Source: Streptomyces sp. NBC_00820 (lineage in GTDB: Bacteria; Actinomycetota; Actinomycetes; Streptomycetales; Streptomycetaceae). From it: a DNA stretch of 64,000 nt. Where the stretch lies: contig NZ_CP108882.1 of NCBI RefSeq assembly GCF_036347055.1, forward strand, positions 3,732,501-3,796,500, given 5' to 3'. Under the pieces are notes generated by a model. That model saw nothing but the letters and a program-made list of their open reading frames with translations. It ran no database searches and had not been told where the DNA came from. Below are positions 23,500 through 33,521 of the stretch, in pieces. Position 1 is the first letter of the stretch; the number at the start of each line of letters is the position of its first letter. A program made the position numbers and the translations under genes.

Positions 23500-25351
23500 A
23501 AGGTTGGTTGCTCTCGACCACCGCCAAGAGCGTCCCCACCTCCACTTGCTGTCCAGGGGCCACCGGGAGAGCTGTCAGCATGCCGTCGGCCGGGGCGGTG
23601 ATCCGGTGCTGCATCTTCATCGCCTCCAGCCAGATCAGGGGCTGGCCCGCCCGGACCTCGGCGCCCTCGGTCAGGCCGTCGGCTATGCGGACGACCGTGC
23701 CGGGCATCGGGGCCAGGAGGGAGCCGGGGGCGAGTTGGGCGGTGGGGTCGGGGAAGCGGGGCAGGGCGGTGAGGGTGGTGGCGTTGACGTGGACGCGGTC
23801 GCCGTGGCGGGTGACCTCGAACCTCCGCTGTACGCCGTCCACTTCGAGTACGACGAGATCGGCGCCGGCGCGCACCACCCGCACCCCGTCGGCCGCGAGG
23901 CCCTCCCTGGTGTGCCGGTAGTGGACCTCGTGCTCCTCCCCCGCCATCTCGTAGCGCTTGGTCTGCGGCTGGGACGGCACGTTGCGCCAGCCGCCGAAGC
24001 GCGAGCGGCCGTGGGCGTCGGCCAGGGCCGCGGCGAGGGGGGCGTAGGGGTCGGGGGCTGCTTCCGTGAGTACGGCGAGGTGGCGGTCGTAGAAGCCGGT
24101 GTCCATGCGGGCGGCCGTGAACTCCTCGTGCCGCAGGGAGCGGACGAGCAGATCGCGGTTGGTGAGCGGGCCGTGCAGCGCGGCCCGCTCCAGCGCGCCC
24201 GCGAGCCTGCGGACCGCCTCCGCGCGCGTGGGAGCGTGGGCGACGACCTTGGCGAGCATGGCGTCGTAGTGGACGCCGACGGTGTCGCCGTCGGCGTAGC
24301 CGGTGTCGAGACGGACGCCGTCGGGAACGGCGAGGCGGTGCAGGGCGCCGGCCTGCGGGGCCCAGCTGTTGGCCGGGTCCTCGGCGTACAGGCGGGCCTC
24401 GACGGCGTGGCCGTGCGCCCGGGGAGGCTCCGCGGGGAGGGCGTGGCCCTCGGCGACGCGGATCTGCTCGGCGACCAGGTCGACGCCGAACACGGCTTCG
24501 GTGACGGGGTGTTCGACCTGGAGGCGGGTGTTCATCTCCAGGAAGTGCGGAGTGCCGTCGGCGACCAGGAACTCGACCGTCCCGGCACCGGTGTAGGACA
24601 CCGCACGGGCGGCCCGTACCGCCAACTCCAGCAGCTTCTCCGTGAGTTCCGGGGACAGTCCCGGCGCCGGGGCCTCCTCGACCACCTTCTGGTGGCGGCG
24701 CTGGAGGGAACAGTCGCGAGTGCCGAGGGTACGGACGGTGCCGTGGGTGTCGGCGAGGATCTGCACCTCGACGTGACGGCCCCGCTCGATGTACGGCTCG
24801 ACGAAGACCTCGCCGTCGCCGAAGGCGCTCGCGGCCTCGGCGCGCGCGCCCTCCAGGGCGTCCGGCAGTTCTTCCAGGCGGCGCACGATCCGCATCCCGC
24901 GCCCGCCGCCGCCCGCGGCCGCCTTCACCAGCACCGGCAGGTCGGCCTCGGTGACCTCGTCCTCGCGAAGGGGGGCGAGGCCCATCAGTTCCTTGGCGCG
25001 GGTCTTGGACGCCATCGCCTCGATCGCCTCCGGCGGCGGCCCGATCCAGACCAGACCGGCGTCGAGGACGGCGCGGGCGAACTCGGCGTTCTCGGAGAGG
25101 AAGCCGTACCCGGGGTGGACGGCGTCCGCGCCGGCGTCCTGGGCCGCCTTCACGATCAGGTCGCCGCGCAGGTACGTCTCGGCCGGGGTCGACCCGGGCA
25201 GCCGTACGGCCGTGTCGGCCAGGCGGGTGTGGAGCGCGCCCTCGTCCGCGTCCGCGTGCACGGCGACCGTGCGGATGCCCAGCTCTGCACAGGTGCGGAA
25301 GATCCGGCAGGCGATCTCGCCCCGGTTGGCGACCAGCAGAGTCGAAATCAT
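23498..25351 (-). CDS. Biotin-dependent acyl-CoA carboxylase, alpha subunit
   Basis: 617 residues from ATG 25351 (the frame is open far upstream, but this start gives the family N-terminus MISTLLVANRGEIACRIFR). Biotin carboxylase ATP-grasp domain ~1-450 with VKAAAGGGGRGMR and the HHQKVVEEAP-like QRRHQKVVEEAPAP; then a linker and biotin-carrier domain with the biotinyl motif EAMKM, Lys ~579. Same size and domain order as AtuF/MccA-type alpha subunits. Works with the carboxyltransferase encoded 5 bp upstream. The pathway substrate is probably a branched 2-enoyl-CoA. Confidence 0.95.
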   Translation of the reverse strand: MISTLLVANRGEIACRIFRTCAELGIRTVAVHADADEGALHTRLADTAVRLPGSTPAETYLRGDLIVKAAQDAGADAVHPGYGFLSENAEFARAVLDAGLVWIGPPPEAIEAMASKTRAKELMGLAPLREDEVTEADLPVLVKAAAGGGGRGMRIVRRLEELPDALEGARAEAASAFGDGEVFVEPYIERGRHVEVQILADTHGTVRTLGTRDCSLQRRHQKVVEEAPAPGLSPELTEKLLELAVRAARAVSYTGAGTVEFLVADGTPHFLEMNTRLQVEHPVTEAVFGVDLVAEQIRVAEGHALPAEPPRAHGHAVEARLYAEDPANSWAPQAGALHRLAVPDGVRLDTGYADGDTVGVHYDAMLAKVVAHAPTRAEAVRRLAGALERAALHGPLTNRDLLVRSLRHEEFTAARMDTGFYDRHLAVLTEAAPDPYAPLAAALADAHGRSRFGGWRNVPSQPQTKRYEMAGEEHEVHYRHTREGLAADGVRVVRAGADLVVLEVDGVQRRFEVTRHGDRVHVNATTLTALPRFPDPTAQLAPGSLLAPMPGTVVRIADGLTEGAEVRAGQPLIWLEAMKMQHRITAPADGMLTALPVAPGQQVEVGTLLAVVESNQP

Positions 25352-25356
25352 GAGTC

Positions 25357-26955
25357 TCACATCCGGAAGACGCCGAAGCCGCCACGGGCGCCCTCGTAGG
25401 GGGCGGTGTGGAGGGCGGACAGGCACAGGCCGAGGACGGTGCGGGTGTCGCGGGGGTCGATGACGCCGTCGTCGTACAGCCGCCCGGACAGGAACATCGG
25501 CAGCGACTCGGACTCGATCTGCTGCTCCACCATCGCGCGCAGGGCGGCGTCCGCGTCCTCGTCGTACGGCAGCCCCTTCGCCGCCGCCGACTGCCGGGCC
25601 ACGATGGAGAGCACGCCCGCGAGCTGCTGCGGGCCCATGACGGCCGACTTGGCGCTGGGCCAGGCGAACAGGAAGCGGGGGTCGTAGGCGCGGCCGCACA
25701 TGCCGTAGTGGCCGGCGCCGTAGGAGGCGCCCATGAGGACGGAGAGGTGGGGGACCTTCGAGTTGGAGACGGCGTTGATCATCATCGCGCCGTGCTTGAT
25801 GATCCCGCCCTGCTCGTACTCCTTGCCGACCATGTAGCCGGTGGTGTTGTGCAGGAAGAGCAGCGGGATGTCGCGCTGGTTGGCGAGCTGGATGAACTGG
25901 GCGGCCTTCTGCGACTCGGCGCTGAACAGCACGCCCTGGGCGTTGGCGATGATGCCGACCGGGTAGCCGTGCAGGGCGGCCCAGCCGGTGACCAGGCTCG
26001 TGCCGTACAGCGGCTTGAACTCGTCGAAGTCGGAGCCGTCGACGAGCCGGGCGACGATCTCGCGCGGGTCGAAGGGGGTCTTCAGGTCGCCGGGGACGAT
26101 GCCGAGGAGTTCCTCCGGGTCGTACTTGGGCGGCTCGGCCGGGCCCGGATCGCCGTACGCCTTGCGGTGGTTGATGCGGGCGACGACGCGCCGCGCCTGC
26201 CGCAACGCGTCCCGCTCGTCCACGGCGAGGTAGTCGGCGAGGCCCGACACGCGCGCGTGCATCTCGGCGCCGCCCAGCGACTCGTCGTCGCTCTCCTCCC
26301 CGGTCGCCATCCTCACCAGCGGCGGGCCGCCGAGGAACACCTTCGCCCGCTCCTTGACCATGATCACGTGGTCGGACATGCCGGGGACGTACGCGCCGCC
26401 GGCGGTGGAGTTGCCGAAGACGACGGCGACGGTCGGGATGCCGGCGGCCGAGAGCCGGGTGAGGTCGCGGAAGATCGCCCCGCCGGGGATGAAGATCTCC
26501 TTCTGCGAGGGCAGGTCGGCGCCGCCGGACTCGACCAGGCTGATGACGGGCAGCCGATTGGCGAGCGCGATGTCGTTGGCGCGCAGGGACTTCTTCAGCG
26601 TCCAGGGGTTGCTGGCGCCGCCGCGCACGGTCGGGTCGTTGGCGGTGATCAGGCACTCCACGCCCTCGACCACGCCGATCCCGGTGACCACGGAGGCACC
26701 GACCGGATAGTCACTGCCATAGGCGGCCAGCGGGGACAGCTCCAGGAAGGGGGTGTCGGGGTCGAGCAGCAGCTCGATCCGCTCGCGGGCGAGGAGTTTG
26801 CCGCGTCCGCGGTGCCGGGCCACGTACTTCTCACCGCCGCCCGCGAGGGCCTTGGCGTGCTCGGTCTCCAGGTCGGCGAGCTTGGCGAGCAGGGTCTCGC
26901 GGTTGGCCTGGTAGTCGGCGCTCGCGGTGTCCAGGGCGGAGGGAAGAACCGTCAC
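25357..26955 (-). CDS. Acyl-CoA carboxylase, carboxyltransferase (beta) subunit
   Basis: 532 residues with the two crotonase-like halves of carboxyltransferases: SLVESGGADLPSQKEIFIPGG, AVVFGNSTAGGAYVPGMSDHV in the N-half; GWAALHGYPVGIIANAQGVLFSAESQKAAQFIQL and SYGAGHYGMCGRAYDPRFLFAWPSA in the C-half. The last blocks are those of methylcrotonyl/geranyl-CoA carboxylases rather than acetyl/propionyl ones. Pairs with the biotin subunit directly downstream. The AtuA-like neighbour favours a terpene-type or related branched substrate; leucine breakdown is the main alternative. Confidence 0.95.
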   Translation of the reverse strand: MTVLPSALDTASADYQANRETLLAKLADLETEHAKALAGGGEKYVARHRGRGKLLARERIELLLDPDTPFLELSPLAAYGSDYPVGASVVTGIGVVEGVECLITANDPTVRGGASNPWTLKKSLRANDIALANRLPVISLVESGGADLPSQKEIFIPGGAIFRDLTRLSAAGIPTVAVVFGNSTAGGAYVPGMSDHVIMVKERAKVFLGGPPLVRMATGEESDDESLGGAEMHARVSGLADYLAVDERDALRQARRVVARINHRKAYGDPGPAEPPKYDPEELLGIVPGDLKTPFDPREIVARLVDGSDFDEFKPLYGTSLVTGWAALHGYPVGIIANAQGVLFSAESQKAAQFIQLANQRDIPLLFLHNTTGYMVGKEYEQGGIIKHGAMMINAVSNSKVPHLSVLMGASYGAGHYGMCGRAYDPRFLFAWPSAKSAVMGPQQLAGVLSIVARQSAAAKGLPYDEDADAALRAMVEQQIESESLPMFLSGRLYDDGVIDPRDTRTVLGLCLSALHTAPYEGARGGFGVFRM

Positions 26956-26986
26956 AGCAGAGCCTCCGGGATGAGCTTCGGGGCGG

Positions 26987-28720
26987 TCACAGCAGGGCCG
27001 CCGGGATGTCCAGGTGGCGGGAGCGGAGCCATTCGCCGAGGGCCTTGGCCTGCGGGTCGAAGCGGTGCTGGGCCGCCACGCCCGCGCCGAGGATGCCCTC
27101 CACCACGAAGTTCAGGGCGCGGAGGTTCGGCAGTACGTGGCGGGTGACGGGCAGGTCCCGGGCCTCGGGGATCAGCTCCCGGAACCTCTCGGTGGTCAGC
27201 TCGTGGGCGAGCCACCGCCAGGCCTCGTCGGAGCGCACCCACACGCCGACGTTGGCGTTGCCGCCCTTGTCCCCGCTGCGGGCTCCGGCGAGCAGGCCGA
27301 GGGGGGCACGGCGGGTGGGGCCGGGCGGGAGCGGGGTGGGGAGCTCGGCCGGGAGCGTGGCTCGGATCTCGGCTGAGATCTCAGCTGGGAGCGGGGCCGG
27401 GGGTAGGTCGTCGGGTACGGCTGTCCCGTGGGCCGGTGCCACAGGTACCCGGCGGCCGTCATGGAGGACGGCCACATGGTCGACGGCGCCATGGGGGATG
27501 TACACATCCTCGAAGACCCCATAGGGCGCGCCCTTTCCCGGTGGCGCGAGCACATGGAACCCGGGATAGCTCGCCAGGGCCAGCTCGATCGCCGCGCCGC
27601 TCAGCGCCCGCCCGACGGCCTGCTGGTCGGGGTCCCGTACGACGAGCCGCAGCAGGGCGCTCGCGGTCTCCTCGGTGCCGGCGTCGGGGCGGTCGGTACG
27701 GATCAGGTCCCAGCGGACCTCGGCGGGCGGGGACTTCGCGAGGGCGTCCTCCATCTGCGCCCGCACCAGGCCCGCCTTGCCCTCGACGTCGAGTCCGGTG
27801 AGGACGAAGGTGACCTCGTTGCGGAACCCGCCGAGCCGGTTGAGTCCGGCCTTGAGGGTGGGCGGGGGCGCCTCCCCGCGCACCCCCTCGATCCTGACCC
27901 GGTCGGGGCCGTCCTGGCTGAGCCGTACGGTGTCCAGCCGGGCGGTGACGTCGGGTCCGAGGTAGCGGGCGCCGCCGGTCTCGTAGAGCAGCTGGGCGGT
28001 GACCGTGCCGACGTCGACGAAGCCGCCGGTGCCGGGGTGTTTGGTGAGGACGCTGCTGCCGTCGGCGTGGATCTCGGCGAGCGGGAAGCCGGGACGGCGG
28101 ACGTCGCCTTCCTGGAAGAACGCGTAGTTGCCACCGGTCGCCTGGGTGCCGCACTCCAGCACGTGTCCGGCGACGACGGCACCGGCGAGACGGTCGTACT
28201 CCTGCGGCCCCCAGCCGAAGTGGGCGGCGGCGGGGCCGGTGACTAGGGCCGCGTCGGTGACGCGGCCGGTGATCACGATGTCGGCGCCGGCCCGCAGGCA
28301 TTCGGCGATGCCGAAGCCGCCGAGGTAGGCGTGGGCGGCGAGGGCGCCCGGGTGTGCGGCGCAGATGTCGTCGCCCTCGACGTGCGCGACCCGCACGGGT
28401 ATCCCGAGCCGGTCGGCCAACTGCCTTACGGCAGCGGCGAGTCCGGCCGGGTTGAGACCGCCCGCGTTGGTGACGATCCGCACCCCGCGTTCGTGGGCGA
28501 GGCCGAGGGTGTCCTCCAGCTGGCGCGGGAAGGTGCGGGCGTATCCGGCGGCCGGGTCCTTCAGGCGGTCGCGGCCGAGGATGAGCATGGTGAGTTCGGC
28601 GAGGTAGTCGCCGGTGAGGACGTCGACCTCGCCGCCGGTGAGCATCTCGCGCAGGGCGTCGGCGCGGTCGCCGTAGAAGCCGGAGAAGTTGCCGACGCGC
28701 AGGGGTCCGGCGGCCGTCAC
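26987..28720 (-). CDS. AtuA-like protein (DUF1446)
   Basis: 577 residues from a GTG overlapping the preceding stop (GTGA). The DUF1446 core is clear: [76 protein letters not shown] second part from ~490 ([20 protein letters not shown]) corresponds to the small AtuA-associated domain often encoded separately; here the two are fused. AtuA is needed for citronellol/geraniol breakdown in Pseudomonas, with unknown biochemical role. The clustering with a geranyl/methylcrotonyl-type carboxylase is the classical context. Confidence 0.9.
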   Translation of the reverse strand: MTAAGPLRVGNFSGFYGDRADALREMLTGGEVDVLTGDYLAELTMLILGRDRLKDPAAGYARTFPRQLEDTLGLAHERGVRIVTNAGGLNPAGLAAAVRQLADRLGIPVRVAHVEGDDICAAHPGALAAHAYLGGFGIAECLRAGADIVITGRVTDAALVTGPAAAHFGWGPQEYDRLAGAVVAGHVLECGTQATGGNYAFFQEGDVRRPGFPLAEIHADGSSVLTKHPGTGGFVDVGTVTAQLLYETGGARYLGPDVTARLDTVRLSQDGPDRVRIEGVRGEAPPPTLKAGLNRLGGFRNEVTFVLTGLDVEGKAGLVRAQMEDALAKSPPAEVRWDLIRTDRPDAGTEETASALLRLVVRDPDQQAVGRALSGAAIELALASYPGFHVLAPPGKGAPYGVFEDVYIPHGAVDHVAVLHDGRRVPVAPAHGTAVPDDLPPAPLPAEISAEIRATLPAELPTPLPPGPTRRAPLGLLAGARSGDKGGNANVGVWVRSDEAWRWLAHELTTERFRELIPEARDLPVTRHVLPNLRALNFVVEGILGAGVAAQHRFDPQAKALGEWLRSRHLDIPAALL

Positions 28721-29511
28721 CGCCCGCCCCCCTTCGGCTCGCGCCCGCTGCCGGGCGGGCCCGCGAAGGCCTGGGCGATGTCGAGCCAGCGGTCGGCGTC
28801 CGGGCCCACGGCGGTCAGGCCGAGGTCGGCACGGTGGGCGCGCTGGGTGACCAGGAGGCAGAAGTCGAGGGCGGGGCCGGTGACGCGCTGCGGGGCGTCG
28901 GACGGGCCGTGGGCCCACACCTCGCCCGACGGCGCGGTCAGTTCGACGCGGAACTCCTCACCCGGAGGCGTGAGCCCGTGCACCCCGTAGGCGAAGTCGC
29001 GGGTGCGCACCCCGAGTCGGACCACATGCCGAAGCCGGTCGGCAGGTGCCCGCACCACACCCAGAGCCTCGGCGACGTCGATTCCATGGGCCCAGGTCTC
29101 CATGAGGCGAGCGGTGGCCATGGAGGCGGCGGACATGGGCGGGCCGTACCAGGGGAAACGGGCCCCGGCCGGTGCGTCGCGCAGGGCCCGGTCGAGCGCG
29201 GCACGCCCCTCGCGCCACGCGGACAGCAACTCGGCGGGCGCCAGTCGCGCCCCCTCCTCGGCCCCCTCGTCCACGAACGAGCCGGGCGCCGCGAGCGCCT
29301 TCTCCACCAGCACCCGGAAGCCGTCGGTATCGGTGACGGACAACACCGCCGAACGGTCGGTCCAGGCGAGGTGCGCGATCTGATGAGCGACACTCCAGCC
29401 GGGCGCGGCCGTGGGAAGCGCCCACTGCTCCGCACTCAACTCGGCCACCAGAAGGTCGAGTTCATCACTCTCGGCACGCAGGTCGTCGATGACGGGCGTC
29501 GGGTCTGCCAT
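28717..29511 (-). CDS. TIGR03084-family (DinB-like) protein
   Basis: 264 residues. N-terminal DinB-type four-helix bundle with the metal residues placed as usual in mycothiol-dependent proteins: [15 protein letters not shown] (His ~43/47) and [14 protein letters not shown] (His ~142). The remainder matches the actinobacterial family TIGR03084. It is the first gene of the operon. In actinobacteria this family is frequently found beside the same carboxylase/AtuA genes. Exact role unknown; thiol-dependent isomerase or transferase is possible. Confidence 0.85.
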   Translation of the reverse strand: MADPTPVIDDLRAESDELDLLVAELSAEQWALPTAAPGWSVAHQIAHLAWTDRSAVLSVTDTDGFRVLVEKALAAPGSFVDEGAEEGARLAPAELLSAWREGRAALDRALRDAPAGARFPWYGPPMSAASMATARLMETWAHGIDVAEALGVVRAPADRLRHVVRLGVRTRDFAYGVHGLTPPGEEFRVELTAPSGEVWAHGPSDAPQRVTGPALDFCLLVTQRAHRADLGLTAVGPDADRWLDIAQAFAGPPGSGREPKGGGR

Positions 29512-29543
29512 GTCGGGAGCATGGCAGCGGACCCAAAAACAAT

Positions 29544-29555
29544 CAAGCGTGCTTG
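29544..29555. promoter_or_regulatory. Palindrome CAAGCGTGCTTG, likely TetR operator of the operon
   Basis: Perfect 5-bp arms (CAAGC/GCTTG) around GT, 33 bp before the first gene of the eight-gene operon. CAAG-N-CTTG palindromes are typical for TetR regulators of acyl-CoA metabolism in actinobacteria (KstR2 is one example with shorter spacing). TTGATT overlapping it on the minus strand may be the -35 box. Confidence 0.55.
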
Positions 29556-29618
29556 CATGAATATGGCCGAGAACGCACGCGGTCACTGTCTGGGCGGCAT
29601 GACTTCGTGCTCCTCTGT

Positions 29619-29670
29619 TGGCTGCTGGCTGCCGGCTGCCGGCTGCCGGCTGCCGGCTGCCGGCTGCTCG
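29619..29670. repeat. 7-bp tandem repeat GGCTGCC
   Basis: About seven units, the first two degenerate (GGCTGCT) and the rest exact. It lies in the ~250-bp divergent gap between the acyl-CoA operon and the methyltransferase. No gene uses it; length variation between strains is likely. Confidence 0.85.
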
Positions 29671-29760
29671 TAATGCAGTGCGTCTGGTCGCCATCGTCCT
29701 CGTCGTGGCGGGCAGTGAAATCGCGTGCACCGGGTGTCGCTGCCGCAGTACCGTCGGCCG

Positions 29761-30504
29761 GTGGCCGATGAAGACGGGTATTTCGGGGAAGCGGTGGCGG
29801 CGGGGTACGACGCGTCGTCGGCGGAGATGTTCGAGGCGGGCGTCGTGGGGCCGGCGGTCGATCTGCTGGCCGAACTGGCCGGGGGCGGGCGGGCGCTGGA
29901 GCTGGGGGTCGGGACCGGGCGGATCGCGTTGCCGCTGGCGCGGCGTGGGATCGAGGTGCACGGGATCGACATGTCCCGGGCGATGGTGGAGCGGCTGCGG
30001 GCCAAGCCGGGCGGGGACGCGGTCGGGGTGACGATCGGGGACTTCGCGACGACGAGGGTCGACGGCTCCTTCTCGGTCGCCTACCTGGTGTTCAACACGA
30101 TCATGAACCTGACCTCGCAGGACACCCAGGTGGAGTGCTTCCGCAACGCCGCGGACCATCTGGAACCCGGCGGCTGCTTCGTCGTCGAGGTCGTCGTGCC
30201 GGATCTGCGCCGGCTGCCGCCCGGGCAGGACGCGGTGCCGTTCCGGGTGGAGGACGGGCGGCTCGGGTTCGATCTGTACGACGTGGCGACGCAGGCGATG
30301 AGTTCGCACCATGTGCGGGTGCCCGAGGACGGCCGCGCCACGTATCTGACCGTGCCGTTCCGGTACGTGTGGCCCGCCGAGCTGGACCTGATGGCCCGGC
30401 TGGCGGGGCTGCGGCCGCGCGAGCGGTGGGACGGCTGGAGCCGGGAGCCGTTCACGAGCGAGAGCCGGCAGCACGTGTCCGTGTGGGAGAAGCCCGCCGC
30501 CTGA
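29761..30504 (+). CDS. Class I SAM-dependent methyltransferase
   Basis: 247 residues from GTG 29761 (an earlier GTG at 29725 adds 12 residues). SAM motif [20 protein letters not shown] (~45) and motif [17 protein letters not shown] (~66); motif IV region [13 protein letters not shown], and motif post-[14 protein letters not shown]. Typical small-molecule methyltransferase. No ribosome site is obvious. It converges on the EamA transporter gene. Confidence 0.85.
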   Translation: MADEDGYFGEAVAAGYDASSAEMFEAGVVGPAVDLLAELAGGGRALELGVGTGRIALPLARRGIEVHGIDMSRAMVERLRAKPGGDAVGVTIGDFATTRVDGSFSVAYLVFNTIMNLTSQDTQVECFRNAADHLEPGGCFVVEVVVPDLRRLPPGQDAVPFRVEDGRLGFDLYDVATQAMSSHHVRVPEDGRATYLTVPFRYVWPAELDLMARLAGLRPRERWDGWSREPFTSESRQHVSVWEKPAA

Positions 30505-30538
30505 GCCTCGCGGCGGGCGGTCGGGCCCAGGGGTGCGG

Positions 30539-31561
30539 TCAGGCCTCGGGGACGGCCTGCGCCGGCGCCTTGCCCCTGCCCACCTGGGTGCGCACCGCGC
30601 CGATGCTCGCCGCGATGACCAGGGTGATCGCGGCGGCCTCCGTCGGGGACAGGGCCTGGCCGAGGATCAGGAAGCCCGCGGTGGCCGCGATGGCCGGTTC
30701 CAGGCTCATGAGGACGGCGAAGGTGGACGCGGGCAGGCGGCGCAGGGCGAGGAGTTCGAGGGTGTAGGGCAGTACCGAGGAGAGCAGGGCCACCGCCGAG
30801 CCGAGAGCGGCGGTGGTGGGGTTCAGCAGGCGGGTGCCGGACTCGGCGATGCCCAGGGGGAGGAAGAGGAGGGCCGCCACCGCCATGGCGATGGCCAGGC
30901 CGTCCGCCTGGGGGAACCGGCGCCCCGTACGGGCGCTGAAAACGATGTACGCCGCCCACATGGAGCCCGCCCCCAGGGCGAAAGCGGCACCTATGGGGTC
31001 GAGATCGCTGAAGCCTCCGCCGCCCAGCAGGAAGACGCCCCCGAGGGCCAGCCCGGCCCACAGCGCGTTGATCGCGCGGCGCGAGGCGAGGACGGAGAGG
31101 GTCAGCGGGCCCAGGACTTCGAGGGTGACCGCGGGGCCGAGCGCGATGCGGGCGACCGCCTCGTAGAACAGGCCGTTCATCGCGCCCATGGTGACGCCGA
31201 AGGCGAGGACCGTGCCCCAGTCGGTGCGCGAGTAGCCGCGCAGGCGCGGGCGGCAGACCACGAGGAGGACCACGGCAGCCGCCACGAGCCGCAGGGTCAC
31301 CACACCCAGCGCGCCGGCCCGCGGCATCAGCGTCACCGCGAGCGCCCCGCCGAACTGCACCGAGATCCCGCCGGCCAGCACCAGCCCGACGGGCCCCAGC
31401 GTGCTCCGACGGCTCGACGCGCCGCTCGCCGCGGACGCCCCCGGAGCCGCACCGGGCGAGGCCGGGGTGGAGGCCGGGGACGAGGCCGCGGAGGAGGCCG
31501 GGGACGAGGGGGCGGTGCTGGGGAGGTTCACGAGGCCTTCCAGGGTCGACTCAGGCTGCAT
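30539..31561 (-). CDS. EamA/DMT-family transporter
   Basis: 340 residues. A Ser/Pro/Ala-rich tail of ~50 residues precedes ten hydrophobic segments in two repeats of five, as in RhtA/EamA exporters of amino acids and metabolites ([16 protein letters not shown] and [17 protein letters not shown] are the characteristic repeat elements). Substrate unknown. The start ATG is taken at 31561; the Ser/Ala-rich tail makes a later start possible. Confidence 0.88.
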   Translation of the reverse strand: MQPESTLEGLVNLPSTAPSSPASSAASSPASTPASPGAAPGASAASGASSRRSTLGPVGLVLAGGISVQFGGALAVTLMPRAGALGVVTLRLVAAAVVLLVVCRPRLRGYSRTDWGTVLAFGVTMGAMNGLFYEAVARIALGPAVTLEVLGPLTLSVLASRRAINALWAGLALGGVFLLGGGGFSDLDPIGAAFALGAGSMWAAYIVFSARTGRRFPQADGLAIAMAVAALLFLPLGIAESGTRLLNPTTAALGSAVALLSSVLPYTLELLALRRLPASTFAVLMSLEPAIAATAGFLILGQALSPTEAAAITLVIAASIGAVRTQVGRGKAPAQAVPEA

Positions 31562-31580
31562 TCATCACACTGCACCTTTC

Positions 31581-31609
31581 AGTCCAGAGTAATGGACTCC
31601 ACCTGGAGT
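31581..31609. promoter_or_regulatory. Two overlapping palindromes before the transporter gene
   Basis: AGTCCA-N6-TGGACT (31581-31598) overlaps ACTCCA-CC-TGGAGT (31596-31609), 20 bp upstream of the EamA start. The A/T-richer sequence and dyads suggest a regulator-bound promoter; no regulator gene is adjacent. Confidence 0.4.
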
Positions 31610-31703
31610 GGGAAGCCGTGCCGGACAAGGCGTCCACGCTCTGGACACCGCCCTGCCAGCCGCCCGGTCAGGCGCCCGGTCAGGCGCCCGCTCAGGCGCC
31701 CGC

Positions 31704-32576
31704 TCAGGCGTCCTGGCGTATCGCCGCCCGGGTGTACTCGATCAGGTCGGCCGGCGTCAGCATCTCCAGCATGGCGCGGGCGCCGGTGAGCAGGTCGCCG
31801 GCGGCCGCGTGCAGCGCCTCGTCGTCGAGGGGGCGCCCCGGCAGCTCCGTACCCTCGGTCAGCAGTGCCTGGGCGAGGGCGTAGAGGTTGGCCGTGGCCA
31901 CTTCCCGGATGGTGAGCGAGAGATGGGCCGAGGGCTCGCCGCCGACGGAGCGCGCGCTGTGCGCGAAGCCGCGGGGGATGTACAGGACCTCGCCGGGATG
32001 CAGGACCGTGTCGAGCAGGGGCTCACCGACGTCGCCGTCCTCGCGGTCGGGCACCCAGTTGCCGTCCGCGGGGCCGCCGTGCACCCGCCAGCGCTTGGCG
32101 CCGCTGATCTGGATGGCGAGCACGTCGGCGTCGTCCCGGTGGACGGGGCGTCCCTGGGTACCGGGCGGCGTGAGGAAGAAGAACGCCTCGACCTGACGGC
32201 CCAGCCGGCCGCCCAGGCCGCGGGCGAGGGCACGCACGCCCTGGTGCCACTGGTCGACGTAGCGCAGCAGAACGGTGGCCTGCTCCTCGCGGATCAGGGC
32301 GCGCACGTCCCGTCCGTCGGCGTAATCCCCCTGCACCTCACCGAGCACCACACGCGGCCGGCAGAAACGGCTGCTGGGCAGGTGGGCGTCCTTCTGGACC
32401 AGGCCGATGTACGGGACCTTCAGCAGGCCGTGGTCCAGCAGGTGCTCGACGTCGGCGACGGACAGCACCTCCACCGGCGGATCGTCGGGGCGCAGCACGG
32501 CGGGCCGGTTGCGCCACAGGTCCTTGAGGAACGCGTCTTCGTCCGCCACGCAGCGGCGCAGCCAGTTGTCGGTCAT
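31704..32576 (-). CDS. JmjC/cupin_4-type 2-oxoglutarate oxygenase 1
   Basis: 290 residues. The JmjC core is in the middle: VHRDDADVLAIQISGAKRWRVHG gives iron ligands H146 and D148 with Lys161 as 2-oxoglutarate contact, and LYIPRGFAHSA gives the distal H206. Starts MTDNWLRRCVADEDAFLKDLW, like the ribosomal-oxygenase (RoxA/NO66, PF08007) family, but the usual C-terminal winged helix is short. Such enzymes hydroxylate protein or peptide side chains (Arg, His). Paralogue of the next gene (same layout, ~40% alike by eye). Last gene of the peptide cluster; the plausible substrate is one of the small exported peptides, which is inference. Confidence 0.88.
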   Translation of the reverse strand: MTDNWLRRCVADEDAFLKDLWRNRPAVLRPDDPPVEVLSVADVEHLLDHGLLKVPYIGLVQKDAHLPSSRFCRPRVVLGEVQGDYADGRDVRALIREEQATVLLRYVDQWHQGVRALARGLGGRLGRQVEAFFFLTPPGTQGRPVHRDDADVLAIQISGAKRWRVHGGPADGNWVPDREDGDVGEPLLDTVLHPGEVLYIPRGFAHSARSVGGEPSAHLSLTIREVATANLYALAQALLTEGTELPGRPLDDEALHAAAGDLLTGARAMLEMLTPADLIEYTRAAIRQDA

Positions 32577-32651
32577 GGTGGGTCGCTCTCCGCCCGGTGC
32601 GGGCTGGTTCGGGCCGGGACGGCGAGGTGTCCGGCCGGGAGGATGACGAGG

Positions 32652-33521
32652 TCAGGCCGCGGGGCGGCTGCTGAAGGCGCTGCGCCGGGCGGCGGCCACC
32701 AGCTCGGCGGGGGTCGTGGCGGCGAGCCGGGCGCCCAGGTGCCCCAGCAGGTCGGCGGCGGTGCGGGTCAGGTCGGCCTCGTCGAGAGGCCGGGCGGGCA
32801 GCTCCAGGCCCTCGGCGAGCACCGAGGCCAGCTGGGCGCGCAGATGGCCGGCGCCGGCCTCGCGCAGCGTGACGGTCAGGTGCAGGGACGGCCCTTCGTC
32901 GGTGGCCCAGGCGGTGTGGGCGTACCCGTTGGGCACGTACAGGAGCTCGCCCGCGCGGACCACGGTGTCCAGCAGGACGGGGCCGGGATCCTCCTCGCGC
33001 ACGGGCTGCCAGGAGGCGTCGGTGGGGCCGGCGTACACCTGCCAGTGTTTGGCGCCGGCCAGCTGCAGGACGAGGATGTCGCCGTCGTCGCGGTGGACGG
33101 GTCCGCGCCGCTGGGGCTGGGAGTAGAACATGAAGACCTCGGTGAGGCGTTCCAGCCTCTCGCCCAGACCGTCGGCCAGCTCGCGGACCTTGGGGTACCA
33201 GTGGTTGAGGTAGCGCAGTTGGAGTGTGGCGTTCTCGTCGCGGATCAGGTCCCGCACTCGCTGCGGGTCCAGGCAGCCGTGCAGCGGGCGGCCCGCGACG
33301 ATCCGGGGCGGGCAGTAGCGGTCCTCCGGTACGGCGCCGGCGGCGGTGAACAGTCCGGCGTACGGGGTGCGCAGGTGTCCGGCGTCGATCAGCTCGCCCA
33401 GGTCGTCCGGGGTCAGGACCTCCGTGGGCGGATTGTCGGGCCGCAGCAGCACGGGCCCCTGGCGCCACTGGGTGCGCAGAAAGTGGTCGGGGTCCGGGAT
33501 GCACCGTTCGAGCCAGTCCAT
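32652..33521 (-). CDS. JmjC/cupin_4-type 2-oxoglutarate oxygenase 2
   Basis: 289 residues, parallel to the downstream paralogue: MDWLERCIPDPDHFLRTQWR start, VHRDDGDILVLQLAGAKHWQVY with ligands H143 and D145, LYVPNGYAHTAW with H202. All three iron ligands are kept. 75 bp before oxygenase 1 and 206 bp after the second peptide gene, a gap with a strong terminator. A pair of related oxygenases suggests two successive hydroxylations or two sites on the same peptide. No transport or protease genes accompany them. Confidence 0.88.
   Translation of the reverse strand: MDWLERCIPDPDHFLRTQWRQGPVLLRPDNPPTEVLTPDDLGELIDAGHLRTPYAGLFTAAGAVPEDRYCPPRIVAGRPLHGCLDPQRVRDLIRDENATLQLRYLNHWYPKVRELADGLGERLERLTEVFMFYSQPQRRGPVHRDDGDILVLQLAGAKHWQVYAGPTDASWQPVREEDPGPVLLDTVVRAGELLYVPNGYAHTAWATDEGPSLHLTVTLREAGAGHLRAQLASVLAEGLELPARPLDEADLTRTAADLLGHLGARLAATTPAELVAAARRSAFSSRPAA

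Noticed and set aside
20642..25399. Very long plus-strand open frame (1585 codons) opposite the acyl-CoA operon
   Set aside because: It lies opposite several genes with clear family motifs; in high-GC DNA the antisense frame stays open because of G/C third-position bias. The product is low-complexity and has no ribosome site.
29725..29760. Upstream GTG start for the methyltransferase
   Set aside because: The extra 12 residues are basic and non-conserved in type, and neither start has a ribosome site; the shorter form begins at the usual distance from SAM motif I.
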